This document shows positions 17,122 to 24,797 of a stretch of DNA of 36,659 nucleotides, one piece after another. A model generated the notes under the pieces. That model was not told the origin of the DNA, did no database searches, and was given only the letters and a program-made list of their open reading frames with translations. A program made the translations under genes and the position numbers. This DNA comes from Hominisplanchenecus faecis (GTDB lineage Bacteria; Bacillota; Clostridia; Lachnospirales; Lachnospiraceae): NCBI RefSeq assembly GCF_020687205.1, contig NZ_JAJEQE010000032.1, positions 1 to 36,659 on the forward strand, written 5' to 3'. How positions within the stretch are numbered: the first letter of the stretch is position 1; the number at the start of each line of letters is the position of its first letter.

Positions 17122-17860
17122 GAAAAAAGAAACCCTGATCCAGGTTCAGAACCTGACCAAGACTTTCGGCGGCAGCGTACATGCACTGAACGGTGTCAGC
17201 ACCGACATCAAAAAAGGCGAGGTTGTCTGTGTGATCGGACCTTCCGGTTCCGGTAAAAGTACATTTCTTCGCTGTCTGAATCGTCTGGAAGATCCGACGG
17301 ACGGACGTATCATTTTTGCGGGGGAAGATCTGATGGATCCGAAGACGGACATTGATATGCACCGTCAGAAAATGGGAATGGTATTTCAGCATTTCAACCT
17401 GTTTCCGCATATGTCGATCCTGAAAAATATGACGATCGCCCCGATGAAACTGCAGAAACGCGGCAAAGACGAAGCAGAAGGTCAGGCTATGAAACTTCTG
17501 GAGCGAGTAGGACTTGCTGACCGTGCAAATGCTTATCCAAGCCAGCTCTCTGGCGGACAGAAACAGCGAATCGCCATCGTGCGTGCCCTGTGTATGAATC
17601 CGGAAGTGATGCTTTTTGACGAGCCGACTTCCGCACTTGACCCGGAGATGGTCGGAGAAGTGTTAAATGTTATGCGAGATCTTGCCAAAGAGCACATGAC
17701 CATGGTCGTGGTAACCCATGAAATGGGATTTGCAAGAGAAGTTTCCGACCGCGTGATCTTTATGGCGGAAGGAAAGATCGTAGAAGAAGGAACGCCGGAA
17801 GAGATCTTTACGGCACCAAAAACAGAGAGACTTCAGAGTTTCCTGAGTAAAGTTCTTTAA
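17111..17860 (+). CDS. Amino-acid ABC transporter ATP-binding protein
   Basis: This 249-residue ATPase of the polar-amino-acid uptake family has Walker [10 protein letters not shown] (43-51), Q-loop [10 protein letters not shown], signature LSGGQKQR (about 146-153), Walker B VMLFDEP (about 166-172) and the switch His in VTHEMGFA. The start is GTG 17111, with AGGAGG at 17095-17100 (10 nt spacing) inside the permease gene. It completes the second importer. It resembles the first ATPase in this window but lacks that protein's insertion after Walker A. Confidence 0.94.
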   Translation: MSVEKKETLIQVQNLTKTFGGSVHALNGVSTDIKKGEVVCVIGPSGSGKSTFLRCLNRLEDPTDGRIIFAGEDLMDPKTDIDMHRQKMGMVFQHFNLFPHMSILKNMTIAPMKLQKRGKDEAEGQAMKLLERVGLADRANAYPSQLSGGQKQRIAIVRALCMNPEVMLFDEPTSALDPEMVGEVLNVMRDLAKEHMTMVVVTHEMGFAREVSDRVIFMAEGKIVEEGTPEEIFTAPKTERLQSFLSKVL

Positions 17861-17881
17861 AGAGAATTTATCGAAATACAG

Positions 17882-17923
17882 AAAACGGCATGGGTGTCAG
17901 AAAAGCTCCGGTGCCGTTTTTTT
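17882..17923 (+). terminator. Rho-independent terminator of ABC operon 2
   Basis: Arms AAACGGCA (17883-17890) and TGCCGTTT (17912-17919) form an 8-bp perfect stem running into a T-run through 17923. It follows the ATPase stop by about 20 bp. Confidence 0.85.
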
Positions 17924-17959
17924 ATGCTGACAGATGAAAAATTATGCGAAAAGAAATGC

Positions 17960-17987
17960 TTGCATATTAAACAGGCATCGCTATAAT
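17960..17987 (+). promoter_or_regulatory. Promoter of the folC operon
   Basis: TTGCAT (17960-17965) and a consensus TATAAT (17982-17987) are separated by 16 bp. The leader to the folC start at 18072 is about 80 nt. Confidence 0.7.
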
Positions 17988-18071
17988 AATAGAAGAAACG
18001 TAATGATACAGTGTGGCAGGAGCATTTGCTGTCCGGACTGTAAAAATCTAAAAGCAAAGTGGTGGATAAAA

Positions 18072-19367
18072 TTGAACTATACAGAAGCAGTAGAATATAT
18101 ACTTAATGTACCAAAATTTACGACAAAAAACAAACCGGAACATACTGTAGAGCTGTTAAAAAGACTGGGACATCCGGAGTGCGGCATGAAGGTGATCCAT
18201 GTTGCAGGAACCAATGGAAAAGGTTCTGTCTGTGCCTTTCTTTCAGAGATGCTGACACTGGCAGGCAAAAAGACCGCCCTTTTTACCTCTCCGCATCTGG
18301 TTCGGATCAACGAACGTTTCCAGATCAACAATGTACCGATCAGCGACGAGCTTTTTCTGGAATCTTATCAGAAAGTACAGGCAGCCATTGACGGCATGGT
18401 AAAAGACGGACTGCCGCATGCAACTTATTTTGAGCTGCTCTATGCGGTTGCCATGGTTGCTTTTCAGAAAGAAAAGGCAGAATACGTGGTTCTGGAGACC
18501 GGTCTTGGCGGAAGACTCGATGCGACCAACACGATCGAACATCCGATCGCAACGGTGATCACTTCGATCAGCTTGGATCACACGGAGATCCTCGGAGATA
18601 CGATCGAAAAGATCGCAGGGGAAAAGGCCGGGATCATCAAAGAAGGTGTGCCGGTCATCTACGACGGCAGAAACGAAGAGGCAGAAAAGGTCATCAAAAA
18701 GAGGGCCAAAGAGCTTCACGCACCGGCGTTTGCACTGAAAGAAGAAATGTATGAAATTTTGGGAAACACGGACAAAAGTATTGATTTTTGCCTGAATTGT
18801 GGGTATTATGAACATGCAAAAGTGACCGCACCTTATCTTGCACCATATCAGGTGGTGAACAGTTCTCTGGCACTGCTTGCCATGGATGTGATCGATCCGA
18901 AACAGGAGATCTCGCAAGATCTTCGTATCCGGGCGATCGAAGAGACAAAATGGCAGGGACGTATGGAAACCGTTCTGCCGGGTGTGATCGTGGATGGGGC
19001 ACACAATGCGGATGGTATCGCACAGTTTGTAAAGACCGTGCAGAGCGTACAGGAGCGTTATCGGATCGTACTGCTGTTCTCCGCTGTGGTAGAGAAAAAT
19101 TACGAAGAGATGATCCACACGATCTGCAGCCAGACGACACCGTCTGCGGTGGTAGTCACGGAGATCAAAGGCGACCGCATCGTGCCGGCAGGGGAACTTT
19201 CCGAAGTGTTTGCAAAATACACAGACGCACAGATCGTAACGGAACCGGATATCGAGAAAGCGTTTGAAAGGGCATGCACCCTTCGACAGGACGGACTTTT
19301 GTTCTGTGCGGGATCTTTATATCTGGTAGGGGAGATCAAAGAAATCCTGGAAAAATGCAAGGCATGA
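18072..19367 (+). CDS. folC: Folylpolyglutamate synthase / dihydrofolate synthase
   Basis: This Mur-ligase-family enzyme adds glutamate to folates, and may also convert dihydropteroate to dihydrofolate. The 431-residue form fits the family (about 430). The ATP-binding loop VAGTNGKGS is at about 44-52. TSPHLVRINERFQIN, ETGLGGRLDATN and SISLDHTEILGDTIEKIAGEKAGIIK are family signatures, and the C-terminal domain has VDGAHNADG. Start is TTG 18072: the protein then begins MNYTEAVEYIL with the GGTGGA-like site 6 nt upstream. An upstream in-frame ATG at 17934 would precede the promoter's -10 box and is rejected. Confidence 0.93.
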   Translation: MNYTEAVEYILNVPKFTTKNKPEHTVELLKRLGHPECGMKVIHVAGTNGKGSVCAFLSEMLTLAGKKTALFTSPHLVRINERFQINNVPISDELFLESYQKVQAAIDGMVKDGLPHATYFELLYAVAMVAFQKEKAEYVVLETGLGGRLDATNTIEHPIATVITSISLDHTEILGDTIEKIAGEKAGIIKEGVPVIYDGRNEEAEKVIKKRAKELHAPAFALKEEMYEILGNTDKSIDFCLNCGYYEHAKVTAPYLAPYQVVNSSLALLAMDVIDPKQEISQDLRIRAIEETKWQGRMETVLPGVIVDGAHNADGIAQFVKTVQSVQERYRIVLLFSAVVEKNYEEMIHTICSQTTPSAVVVTEIKGDRIVPAGELSEVFAKYTDAQIVTEPDIEKAFERACTLRQDGLLFCAGSLYLVGEIKEILEKCKA

Positions 19368-19383
19368 CAAAGGAGCAGATTTT

Positions 19384-19533
19384 ATGATTAATTACGAAGA
19401 AGAATTAAAAAAATTTCATTCCAGCCTCGATGTGAATGAAGCAGAAGATGCCATCTACAATCGGGATCTGACGGATATCACCGATATTCTCAAAGAGCTG
19501 ATGAAAGATGAAAAAAAGAAGATAAGAAGATAA
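19384..19533 (+). CDS. Small conserved-looking protein, 49 residues, unknown
   Basis: This short ORF begins MINYEEELKKFHSSLDVNEA and is mostly charged and helical, ending in a Lys/Arg-rich tail. An AAAGGAG-type ribosome binding site lies about 8 nt upstream, and it fits exactly between folC (16 bp before) and the zinc-ribbon TPR gene (9 bp after), which supports it as a real gene. It has no membrane segment or cysteine motif. I do not recognise a function. It may be an adaptor for either neighbour; that is only inference. Confidence 0.7.
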   Translation: MINYEEELKKFHSSLDVNEAEDAIYNRDLTDITDILKELMKDEKKKIRR

Positions 19534-19542
19534 GGGGACAGC

Positions 19543-21150
19543 ATGAATTGTATTTACTGCGGAACTCCATTATCCGATATTGATTACTGTACCGGATGCG
19601 GAGCGGACATTACGATACTGAAACGTGTGGCACGTATTTCCAATCTGCTTTACAACGAAGGATTGGACAAAGCACGCGTCAGGGACTTGTCGGGAGCGAT
19701 TAAATCACTGAAGAGAAGTCTTGAGTTCAACAAAGAAAATAAAGATGCAAGAAATCTTCTGGGACTGGTCTATTTTGAGTCAGGTGAGGTTGTATCTGCA
19801 CTGACCGAATGGGTGATCAGCAAAAATATGAACCCGAATGACAATCTGGCGGAATACTACATAGACAAGCTGCAGTCCAACAAAAACAAGCTGGATACGA
19901 TCAATCAGACGATCCGCAAGTACAATCAGGCACTGGTCTACTGCCGTGAAGATCATGATGATATGGCAATGATCCAGCTGAAAAAAGTACTTTCCCAGAA
20001 TCCAAAACTGATCAAGGCATACCACCTTTTAGCGTTGCTTTATCTGAAACATCAGGATTACGAAAAAGCAAGAAAACTGCTCAAAAAAGCAGCATTCATT
20101 GACACAAACAATACAACGACACTCCGCTATCTCCAGGAAGTGGAGCTGGCGACCGGTATCAGCACCAGTCTGGATGTCAAACGTAAGAAAAAATATGCAA
20201 AAGAAAAGGTTGATCGCTTAAGCGGCACGGTAACCTACATGAACGGCAATGAGATGATCATCCAGCCGACAACGTTCCGTGACAGCTCGGCGGTTGCCAC
20301 GTTTATCAATATTTTCCTCGGAATTGTACTCGGGGCGGCTGTGGTGTGGTTCCTTGTTGTACCATCGACACGTCAGAGCATCTATGAAAAGGCAAATGCA
20401 CAGGTAACGGATGCCAACTCCCAGATGGCGGCTCAGGTTTCCAGGGTGCAGGGACTGCAGGAAGAGATCGACGGCTATCAGAGCAAGGTCGATGCAGCGA
20501 ACAAGGCAAAAGAAGAAGCGGATAAAAAGGCAGATTCTTATGATGAGATCCTGCAGGCAGCCAATTATTATCTGGCAAACGATATGACAAAAGCAGCGGA
20601 TGCGTTCAATCAGATCGAGGAGAGCAGCATGACCGGAAAAGGTCAGGAGCTGTATGCGACACTGAAAACGGCTCTTGCGGACTATGTATTTACGGAGGCC
20701 TACAATGCAGGGGCAACGGCGTTTGCGTCCGGAGATTATAAAACAGCGATCACACAGCTAAAAAAGGCGACCGAAGCCAAGACAGATGATTTCAATGCCT
20801 GGTATTATCTGGCCTTTTCTTACCGTAACAACAACGATACGAAAAAGGCGAACAAGATCTTCCGGCAGATCGTACAGCAGTTCCCGACACAGGCGGCAGC
20901 TTATAATATTTCCAGCTACATCACAAGCGATACTTCATCGGGCAGCAGTACGACAAATGCCACACAGGGTACGACGACCGGAGGAACGGACACCACAAAT
21001 ACAGCCGGAACAACCGATACCACAAATGCAGCCGGGACAACGGATAACACCACCGGGGCGGGTGATACGACCGGAAATGATATGACCGGCAACGATACCA
21101 CAGGCGATAACGGTACTGCGGATATCAACAACATGTTTGGCATCGAATAA
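19543..21150 (+). CDS. Zinc-ribbon, TPR, membrane-anchored protein with Thr-rich tail
   Basis: The specific function is unknown. Domains in the 535 residues are: an N-terminal zinc ribbon (Cys3, Cys6, Cys16, Cys19); cytoplasmic TPR repeats (about 25-205, for example DARNLLGLVYFESGEVVSAL); a single membrane helix (about 251-273, INIFLGIVLGAAVVWFLVV); an extracytoplasmic coiled coil (about 280-330); more TPR repeats (about 335-455); and a low-complexity Thr/Gly/Asn/Asp tail (about 463-535). The layout suggests a scaffold with protein-binding repeats on both sides of the membrane. It is the last gene of the folC operon, and a strong terminator follows. Confidence 0.85.
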   Translation: MNCIYCGTPLSDIDYCTGCGADITILKRVARISNLLYNEGLDKARVRDLSGAIKSLKRSLEFNKENKDARNLLGLVYFESGEVVSALTEWVISKNMNPNDNLAEYYIDKLQSNKNKLDTINQTIRKYNQALVYCREDHDDMAMIQLKKVLSQNPKLIKAYHLLALLYLKHQDYEKARKLLKKAAFIDTNNTTTLRYLQEVELATGISTSLDVKRKKKYAKEKVDRLSGTVTYMNGNEMIIQPTTFRDSSAVATFINIFLGIVLGAAVVWFLVVPSTRQSIYEKANAQVTDANSQMAAQVSRVQGLQEEIDGYQSKVDAANKAKEEADKKADSYDEILQAANYYLANDMTKAADAFNQIEESSMTGKGQELYATLKTALADYVFTEAYNAGATAFASGDYKTAITQLKKATEAKTDDFNAWYYLAFSYRNNNDTKKANKIFRQIVQQFPTQAAAYNISSYITSDTSSGSSTTNATQGTTTGGTDTTNTAGTTDTTNAAGTTDNTTGAGDTTGNDMTGNDTTGDNGTADINNMFGIE

Positions 21151-21171
21151 GAAAATATGAAATACAAAAGA

Positions 21172-21216
21172 GAAGCTTACACAGATCGAAAAAGATCGGT
21201 GAGGGCTTCTTTTTTT
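21172..21216 (+). terminator. Rho-independent terminator of the folC operon
   Basis: Arms 21172-21187 and 21194-21209 form a 16-position stem (14 paired, two of them G-U, with two mismatches) around a GAAAAA loop, followed by seven Ts (21210-21216). Its T-run touches the left arm of the inverted repeat beginning at 21215. Confidence 0.85.
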
Positions 21217-21295
21217 ATCTTAGTCGGAGAAGACTCCCTATAAGTGGCGAGCAACAAATTTGTCTTAGTGGAAGTGCAATCTCCGACTAAGATAA
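21215..21295. repeat. Long inverted repeat next to structured repeat copy 2
   Basis: Arms 21215-21230 (TTATCTTAGTCGGAGA) and 21280-21295 are perfect 16-bp reverse complements around a 49-nt interior that contains the palindrome ACAAATTTGT. The motif ACGCTCCGC follows immediately (21296-21304), then the dispersed repeat at 21312. It carries no ORF. It could be a miniature mobile element end or a structured RNA domain. Confidence 0.8.
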
Positions 21296-21311
21296 ACGCT
21301 CCGCGAGGATG

Positions 21312-21388
21312 CACAGCGATTCTGTTGGGTAAATGTCAGCAAAGCTGACCAAAATCGCGTGCCAAGTCTCACGTGCGTTCGACTTGAA
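21312..21388 (+). repeat. Structured dispersed repeat, copy 2 (upstream of spoIIAA)
   Basis: It matches 1-77 at 76 of 77 positions. The same hairpins form, at coordinates shifted by 21311. The one change (A at 21352) puts a C-A mismatch in the long stem if plus-strand RNA is made, but a G-U pair in minus-strand RNA. The match ends 38 bp before the spoIIAA ATG, almost the same distance as copy 1 to nrdR. Confidence 0.88.
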
Positions 21389-21426
21389 GCAACAGTATAC
21401 GGAAAAGATTGGGGGATATCAGAAAG

Positions 21427-21786
21427 ATGCAGGATTTTGTGAAAATGAGAGGGAGCGACATGATCATTTTTGTTCCGGAAGAGCTGGATCATCACGGTGC
21501 AGAGAAAATACGCCGGGAGGCAGATCAGCTGATGGGAAGTCGGAGAGTCAAACAGGTGATCTTTGATTTTAGGGAGACGGTGTTTATGGACAGTGCCGGG
21601 ATCGGTATGATCATGGGTCGCTATAAATTGATGCAGTCGCTTGGAGGAAAGGTGACGGCAATTCATGTAAACCAGAGGGTACGCAGGATCCTGCTGCTTT
21701 CCGGAATCTATAAAATTGTCGGGATTTACGAGGATACCCCACAGACAACCGGGGCGATGTATGGAGGGAACAGACATGGGGTATGA
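21427..21786 (+). CDS. spoIIAA: Anti-sigma F factor antagonist SpoIIAA
   Basis: This 119-residue STAS-domain protein is the anti-anti-sigma factor that, when unphosphorylated, releases sigma-F from SpoIIAB in the forespore. The core motif ELDHHGAEKIR and the phosphorylation-site region FMDSAGIGMIMGRYK, with the conserved serine in DSAGIG, are visible. Start ATG 21427 has a G-rich site at 21411-21415 (11 nt spacing). A TTG at 21409 is a weaker alternative. The gene overlaps spoIIAB by 11 nt. The structured repeat lies directly upstream. I found no convincing sigma-H promoter in that interval. Confidence 0.92.
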   Translation: MQDFVKMRGSDMIIFVPEELDHHGAEKIRREADQLMGSRRVKQVIFDFRETVFMDSAGIGMIMGRYKLMQSLGGKVTAIHVNQRVRRILLLSGIYKIVGIYEDTPQTTGAMYGGNRHGV

Positions 21787-22216
21787 AAACGAAATGAAGA
21801 TAGAGTTTGACAGTCGCTCCTGCAACGAAGGGTTTATCCGCGTGGCAGTTTCCGCTTTTATGACACAGCTCAATCCGACGCTGGAAGAGGTGGCGGATGT
21901 AAAGACAGCAGTTTCAGAAGCAGTCACAAACTGTATCGTACATGCATATGACGGAAAGGTGGAGAAAATAACGGTATCCTGTCATATCGAAGGAAATGCC
22001 CTCTGCCTGTCGGTCAAAGATACCGGATGCGGCATCCCGGACATTGAAAAAGCCATGGAACCACTGTTTACGACCAGACCGGAGATGGAACGTTCCGGTA
22101 TGGGATTTGCCTTTATGGAAGCTTTTATGGATGAAGTGCATGTCGAATCCACACCTGGACATGGAACCACGGTTTCCATGCGAAAGGAGATCGGATGGAA
22201 CAAACCCTTGCATTGA
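21776..22216 (+). CDS. spoIIAB: Anti-sigma F factor / serine kinase SpoIIAB
   Basis: SpoIIAB binds and inhibits sigma-F and phosphorylates SpoIIAA. Its 146 residues equal the usual family length. The GHKL ATPase motifs are in order: N-box EAVTNCIVHAY, G1 DTGCGIPD, and a G2 region SGMGFAFMEAFMD. Start ATG 21776 has GGAGGG 7 nt upstream and gives the standard N-terminus (ENEMKIEFDSRS). It overlaps spoIIAA at its start and sigF at its end, consistent with a tightly coupled three-gene spoIIA operon. Confidence 0.95.
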   Translation: MGYENEMKIEFDSRSCNEGFIRVAVSAFMTQLNPTLEEVADVKTAVSEAVTNCIVHAYDGKVEKITVSCHIEGNALCLSVKDTGCGIPDIEKAMEPLFTTRPEMERSGMGFAFMEAFMDEVHVESTPGHGTTVSMRKEIGWNKPLH

Positions 22217-22908
22217 TCGAACGTTCTCACAAGGGGGACAAAGATGCAAGGAATGTACTCGCACAGCAGAATATGGGACTTGTCTATACCGTCGCGAGGC
22301 GTTTTAATGGCAGAGGATGTGAGATGGAAGATCTGATACAGATTGGAAGCATCGGACTGTTAAAAGCAATCGATAAATTTGACCTTTCCTATGATGTCAG
22401 ATTTTCGACGTATGCAGTCCCGATGATCGCAGGAGAGATCAAACGGTTTCTGCGGGACGACGGGATGATCAAGGTCAGCCGCTCTTTAAAAGAGATGGCG
22501 GTAAAAGTGTGCATGACAAGAGAAAAGCTGGAAAAGGATTACGGGAGGGAACCAACCCTGGAAGAAGTTTCAGAAGAGATCGGGGCGACAAGAGAAGAGA
22601 TTGTGATGGCGATGGAGTCTGCAAGCGAGGTAGAATCGCTGCACAAGACCATTTACCAGGGGGACGGAAATGCCATTTCTCTGATGGACGGTATAAAAGA
22701 AGAAAAAGATGCCTCAGAAGAACTTCTGGATCATATGCTTTTAAACAGTCTTCTTGGTACGCTGGAAGAAAAAGAACGTGATCTTCTGCGGCTTCGCTAT
22801 TTTGAAGACCTGACGCAGGTGCAGGTCGCAAAACAACTGGATATGACACAGGTGCAGGTTTCCAGGATGGAAAAGAAGATTCTGGGGAAACTGAGGGAAC
22901 GGCTGTAA
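22195..22908 (+). CDS. sigF: RNA polymerase sporulation sigma factor SigF
   Basis: Sigma-F directs early forespore transcription. The 237 residues show a sigma-70 region 2 (NMGLVYTVARRF, then DLIQIGSIGLLKAIDKFD and VRFSTYAVPMIAGEIKRFLRDD), region 3 (REPTLEEVSEEIGATREEI) and region 4 (LRYFEDLTQVQVAKQLDMTQVQVSRMEKKIL). Region 2 resembles the sigma-B/F/G group. The position directly after spoIIAB, overlapping it by 22 nt, identifies it as sigma-F rather than sigma-G. AAAGGAG lies just before the ATG. Confidence 0.95.
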   Translation: MEQTLALIERSHKGDKDARNVLAQQNMGLVYTVARRFNGRGCEMEDLIQIGSIGLLKAIDKFDLSYDVRFSTYAVPMIAGEIKRFLRDDGMIKVSRSLKEMAVKVCMTREKLEKDYGREPTLEEVSEEIGATREEIVMAMESASEVESLHKTIYQGDGNAISLMDGIKEEKDASEELLDHMLLNSLLGTLEEKERDLLRLRYFEDLTQVQVAKQLDMTQVQVSRMEKKILGKLRERL

Positions 22909-22945
22909 AGGCGGATTCTGGGAAAAAGAAAGGGATGATAACCGG

Positions 22946-22974
22946 GAATAAAAAACAAAACAAAGGAGATACTA
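22946..22974 (+). promoter_or_regulatory. Sigma-G/sigma-F-like promoter of spoVA
   Basis: GAATA (22946-22950) fits the forespore -35 consensus GHATR. It is 17 bp from GATACTA (22968-22974), close to CATWMTA. The stretch 22965-22974 also fits the sigma-F -10 form GGnnAnAMTR exactly. It precedes spoVAA by about 35 bp. The known forespore (sigma-G) control of spoVA in Bacillus agrees with this. Confidence 0.6.
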
Positions 22975-23008
22975 CAGAAGAAAGAAAAATACAGCTGGAG
23001 GCTACGAT

Positions 23009-23671
23009 ATGAAGCAGGCAGGCGGTGAGACACTTTATCTGAAAGTGGATCGAAATGTGCAGGTACATGACAAAAAAGTAACGATTGGTGATCTCGCACA
23101 GATTCTCTGTACAGATAAACAGACAGAAAATCTTGTGAAAACCATCAAAGTGCCGCAGGCGACAAACGGGAAACCGGGGCGACATACGATGTCGGTCATG
23201 GAGCTGATTGAGCGGATCCAGGAAGAAGTTTCCGGGCTTGAGATCAACAACATCGGAGAGTATGATTTCCTTGTGACGTATGAAGCAAAAAAACAGCCGG
23301 GGCGTGTGCTCAGTTACGCAAAAACCATATTTGTCGCGGCACTGTCGTTTTTTGGGGCGGCTTTTACGATCATGACGTTTAACAACGATGTGGACATTCC
23401 AAAGCTGTTTGCTCAGATCTATCAGCAGTTTACGGGCACACCGTCCAGTGGTTTTACGGTTATGGAGTTCTCGTACTCGATTGGGCTGGGGCTTGGGATA
23501 CTGCTCTTTTTCAACCATTTCGGCGGCAGAAAGATCACGGCAGATCCGACACCTCTGGAAGTGGAGATGCGTACTTACGAAGATGAGATCGACACGACGC
23601 TGATCGAGCGAAGCACCCGTGACCCGAAAAAACAGAAAAACACAAATCAGCAGAAAAAGGCGGGTGGATGA
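23009..23671 (+). CDS. spoVAA: Stage V sporulation protein AA
   Basis: SpoVAA is part of the SpoVA system that moves dipicolinic acid into the forespore and releases it on germination. The 220 residues have a soluble N-terminal domain (about 1-105) beginning with ETLYLKVDRNVQVHDKKVTIGDLAQI, a pattern typical of the family, then two membrane segments (about 107-130 and 148-172) and a charged tail. GGAGG lies about 9 nt upstream of the ATG. It ends 1 bp before the spoVAB start. Confidence 0.9.
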   Translation: MKQAGGETLYLKVDRNVQVHDKKVTIGDLAQILCTDKQTENLVKTIKVPQATNGKPGRHTMSVMELIERIQEEVSGLEINNIGEYDFLVTYEAKKQPGRVLSYAKTIFVAALSFFGAAFTIMTFNNDVDIPKLFAQIYQQFTGTPSSGFTVMEFSYSIGLGLGILLFFNHFGGRKITADPTPLEVEMRTYEDEIDTTLIERSTRDPKKQKNTNQQKKAGG

Positions 23672-23672
23672 T

Positions 23673-24095
23673 ATGGCGGAAAAACAGATCATTCCGGCAG
23701 TCGTGGGACTCTCCGGAGGTTTTGTCATAGCAGGCGGTGTGATCGCCCTGATGGTGGGACTTGGGATCATCACGCGGTTTGTCGGGATCACACATACGGC
23801 AAAGCATGTGAAAGGATATGAGACAGCGATACTTGCAGGAGCCATTTTCGGAAATCTTCTGACGGTGTATCAGATCCGGATTCCACTGGGAATTTTTGGT
23901 CTTGTGCTGATGGGTGTGCTGTTTGGGATTTTTGTTGGTGGATGGATCCTGGCACTGGCAGAAATTGTCAATATTTTTCCCATCTTTGCCAGAAGAATCG
24001 GCATTACAAAAGGTTACAGTCTGATTGTGATCGCGATTGCAGTCGGAAAAACGGCGGGCAGTCTGTACCATTTTTACAGGCGTTGGGGCATGTAG
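23673..24095 (+). CDS. spoVAB: Stage V sporulation protein AB
   Basis: This 140-residue membrane protein has about four hydrophobic segments and the family stretches GLGIITRFVGITHTAKHVK and YETAILAGAIFGN. Length matches B. subtilis SpoVAB (141). Start ATG 23673 follows the spoVAA stop by 1 bp and is preceded by GGGTGGA. It probably acts with SpoVAA in the forespore inner membrane. Confidence 0.9.
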   Translation: MAEKQIIPAVVGLSGGFVIAGGVIALMVGLGIITRFVGITHTAKHVKGYETAILAGAIFGNLLTVYQIRIPLGIFGLVLMGVLFGIFVGGWILALAEIVNIFPIFARRIGITKGYSLIVIAIAVGKTAGSLYHFYRRWGM

Positions 24096-24126
24096 AAAGC
24101 AGACGGCAGGAAGGAATGTTAAGAAC

Positions 24127-24597
24127 ATGAAAGATGTGTTAAAAGAACAGAGAAATCAGAAATACAATGATTATGTCAAACAGGTGACACCGGTGCACAG
24201 TCTGCCGTTGAATATGCTCAAAGCGTTTGTGACAGGCGGCGTGATCTGCGTGATCGGACAGGCAATCTTAAATTATGGGGATATGCTCGGACTGGAAAAA
24301 GACATTGCAGCGAGCTGGTGTTCCCTGATCCTGATTTTTGTCAGTGTGATACTCACCGGTCTGAATATTTATCCGAAACTTGCAAAGTTCGGCGGAGCAG
24401 GAACGCTGGTGCCGATCACTGGATTTGCCAATTCGGTGGCAGCTTCTGCGATCGAATATCAGAAAGAAGGGCAGGTTTTCGGGATCGGATGCAAGATCTT
24501 TACGATTGCAGGACCTGTGATCCTGTATGGGATCTTCTCGAGCTGGGTGCTGGGACTGATCTACTGGATCTTTCAGGTGACTGTATATCAAATGTGA
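24127..24597 (+). CDS. spoVAC: Stage V sporulation protein AC
   Basis: This 156-residue membrane protein has been described in Bacillus as a mechanosensitive channel-like part of the dipicolinate system. The signatures FVTGGVICVIGQAI, LTGLNIYPKLAKFGGAG and VPITGFANSVAASAIEYQKEG are clear. Start ATG 24127 is preferred, with AGGAAGG upstream at rather long spacing (about 12 nt). The usual next genes, spoVAD and spoVAE, are absent: a terminator and a tRNA gene follow instead. Confidence 0.93.
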   Translation: MKDVLKEQRNQKYNDYVKQVTPVHSLPLNMLKAFVTGGVICVIGQAILNYGDMLGLEKDIAASWCSLILIFVSVILTGLNIYPKLAKFGGAGTLVPITGFANSVAASAIEYQKEGQVFGIGCKIFTIAGPVILYGIFSSWVLGLIYWIFQVTVYQM

Positions 24598-24657
24598 GAT
24601 GAATCCCGTCTTGGCAGGCGGTGCACTACAGGTTTGTATCAGTGACAGATTCGATTA

Positions 24658-24690
24658 AAAAAAGTCCTGAATGTTCTTCAGGACTTTTTT
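24658..24690. terminator. Bidirectional terminator between spoVAC and tRNA-Leu
   Basis: Arms 24658-24671 and 24677-24690 form a perfect 14-bp stem (core AGTCCTGAA) with a 5-nt loop. It is bounded by an A-run and a T-run, so it can terminate both spoVAC on the plus strand and the tRNA on the minus strand. Confidence 0.88.
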
Positions 24691-24692
24691 CA

Positions 24693-24776
24693 TGCCGGTG
24701 GCCGGACTCGAACCGGCACGGCTGTTAAACCGCTTGATTTTGAGTCAAGTGCGTCTGCCAATTCCGCCACACCGGC
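24693..24776 (-). tRNA. tRNA-Leu (anticodon CAA)
   Basis: Read on the minus strand, the 84-nt molecule begins GCCGGTG and ends CACCGGC plus discriminator A. The anticodon stem-loop is CTTGA-CTCAAAA-TCAAG, giving anticodon CAA, which reads UUG codons. The TTCGAGT T-loop and the long variable arm of a class II tRNA are present. The 3' CCA is not encoded. Terminator and promoter flank it on the expected sides. Confidence 0.96.
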
Positions 24777-24797
24777 AAAATCTCAAAACCGATATTT

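Noticed and set aside
21300-21426. Sigma-H promoter for spoIIAA
   Set aside because: Expected from Bacillus, but no AGGAWW and GAAT pair with correct spacing was seen.
24599-24658. Short ORF after spoVAC (begins MNPVLAGGALQV) as a remnant of spoVAD or spoVAE
   Set aside because: Only a few residues resemble the SpoVAE GGxxC/V pattern; 19 residues running into a terminator are not enough to call a pseudogene.
24693-24776. tRNA-Leu as an integration site for a mobile element
   Set aside because: No integrase, no direct repeat of the tRNA end and no foreign-looking genes beside it.
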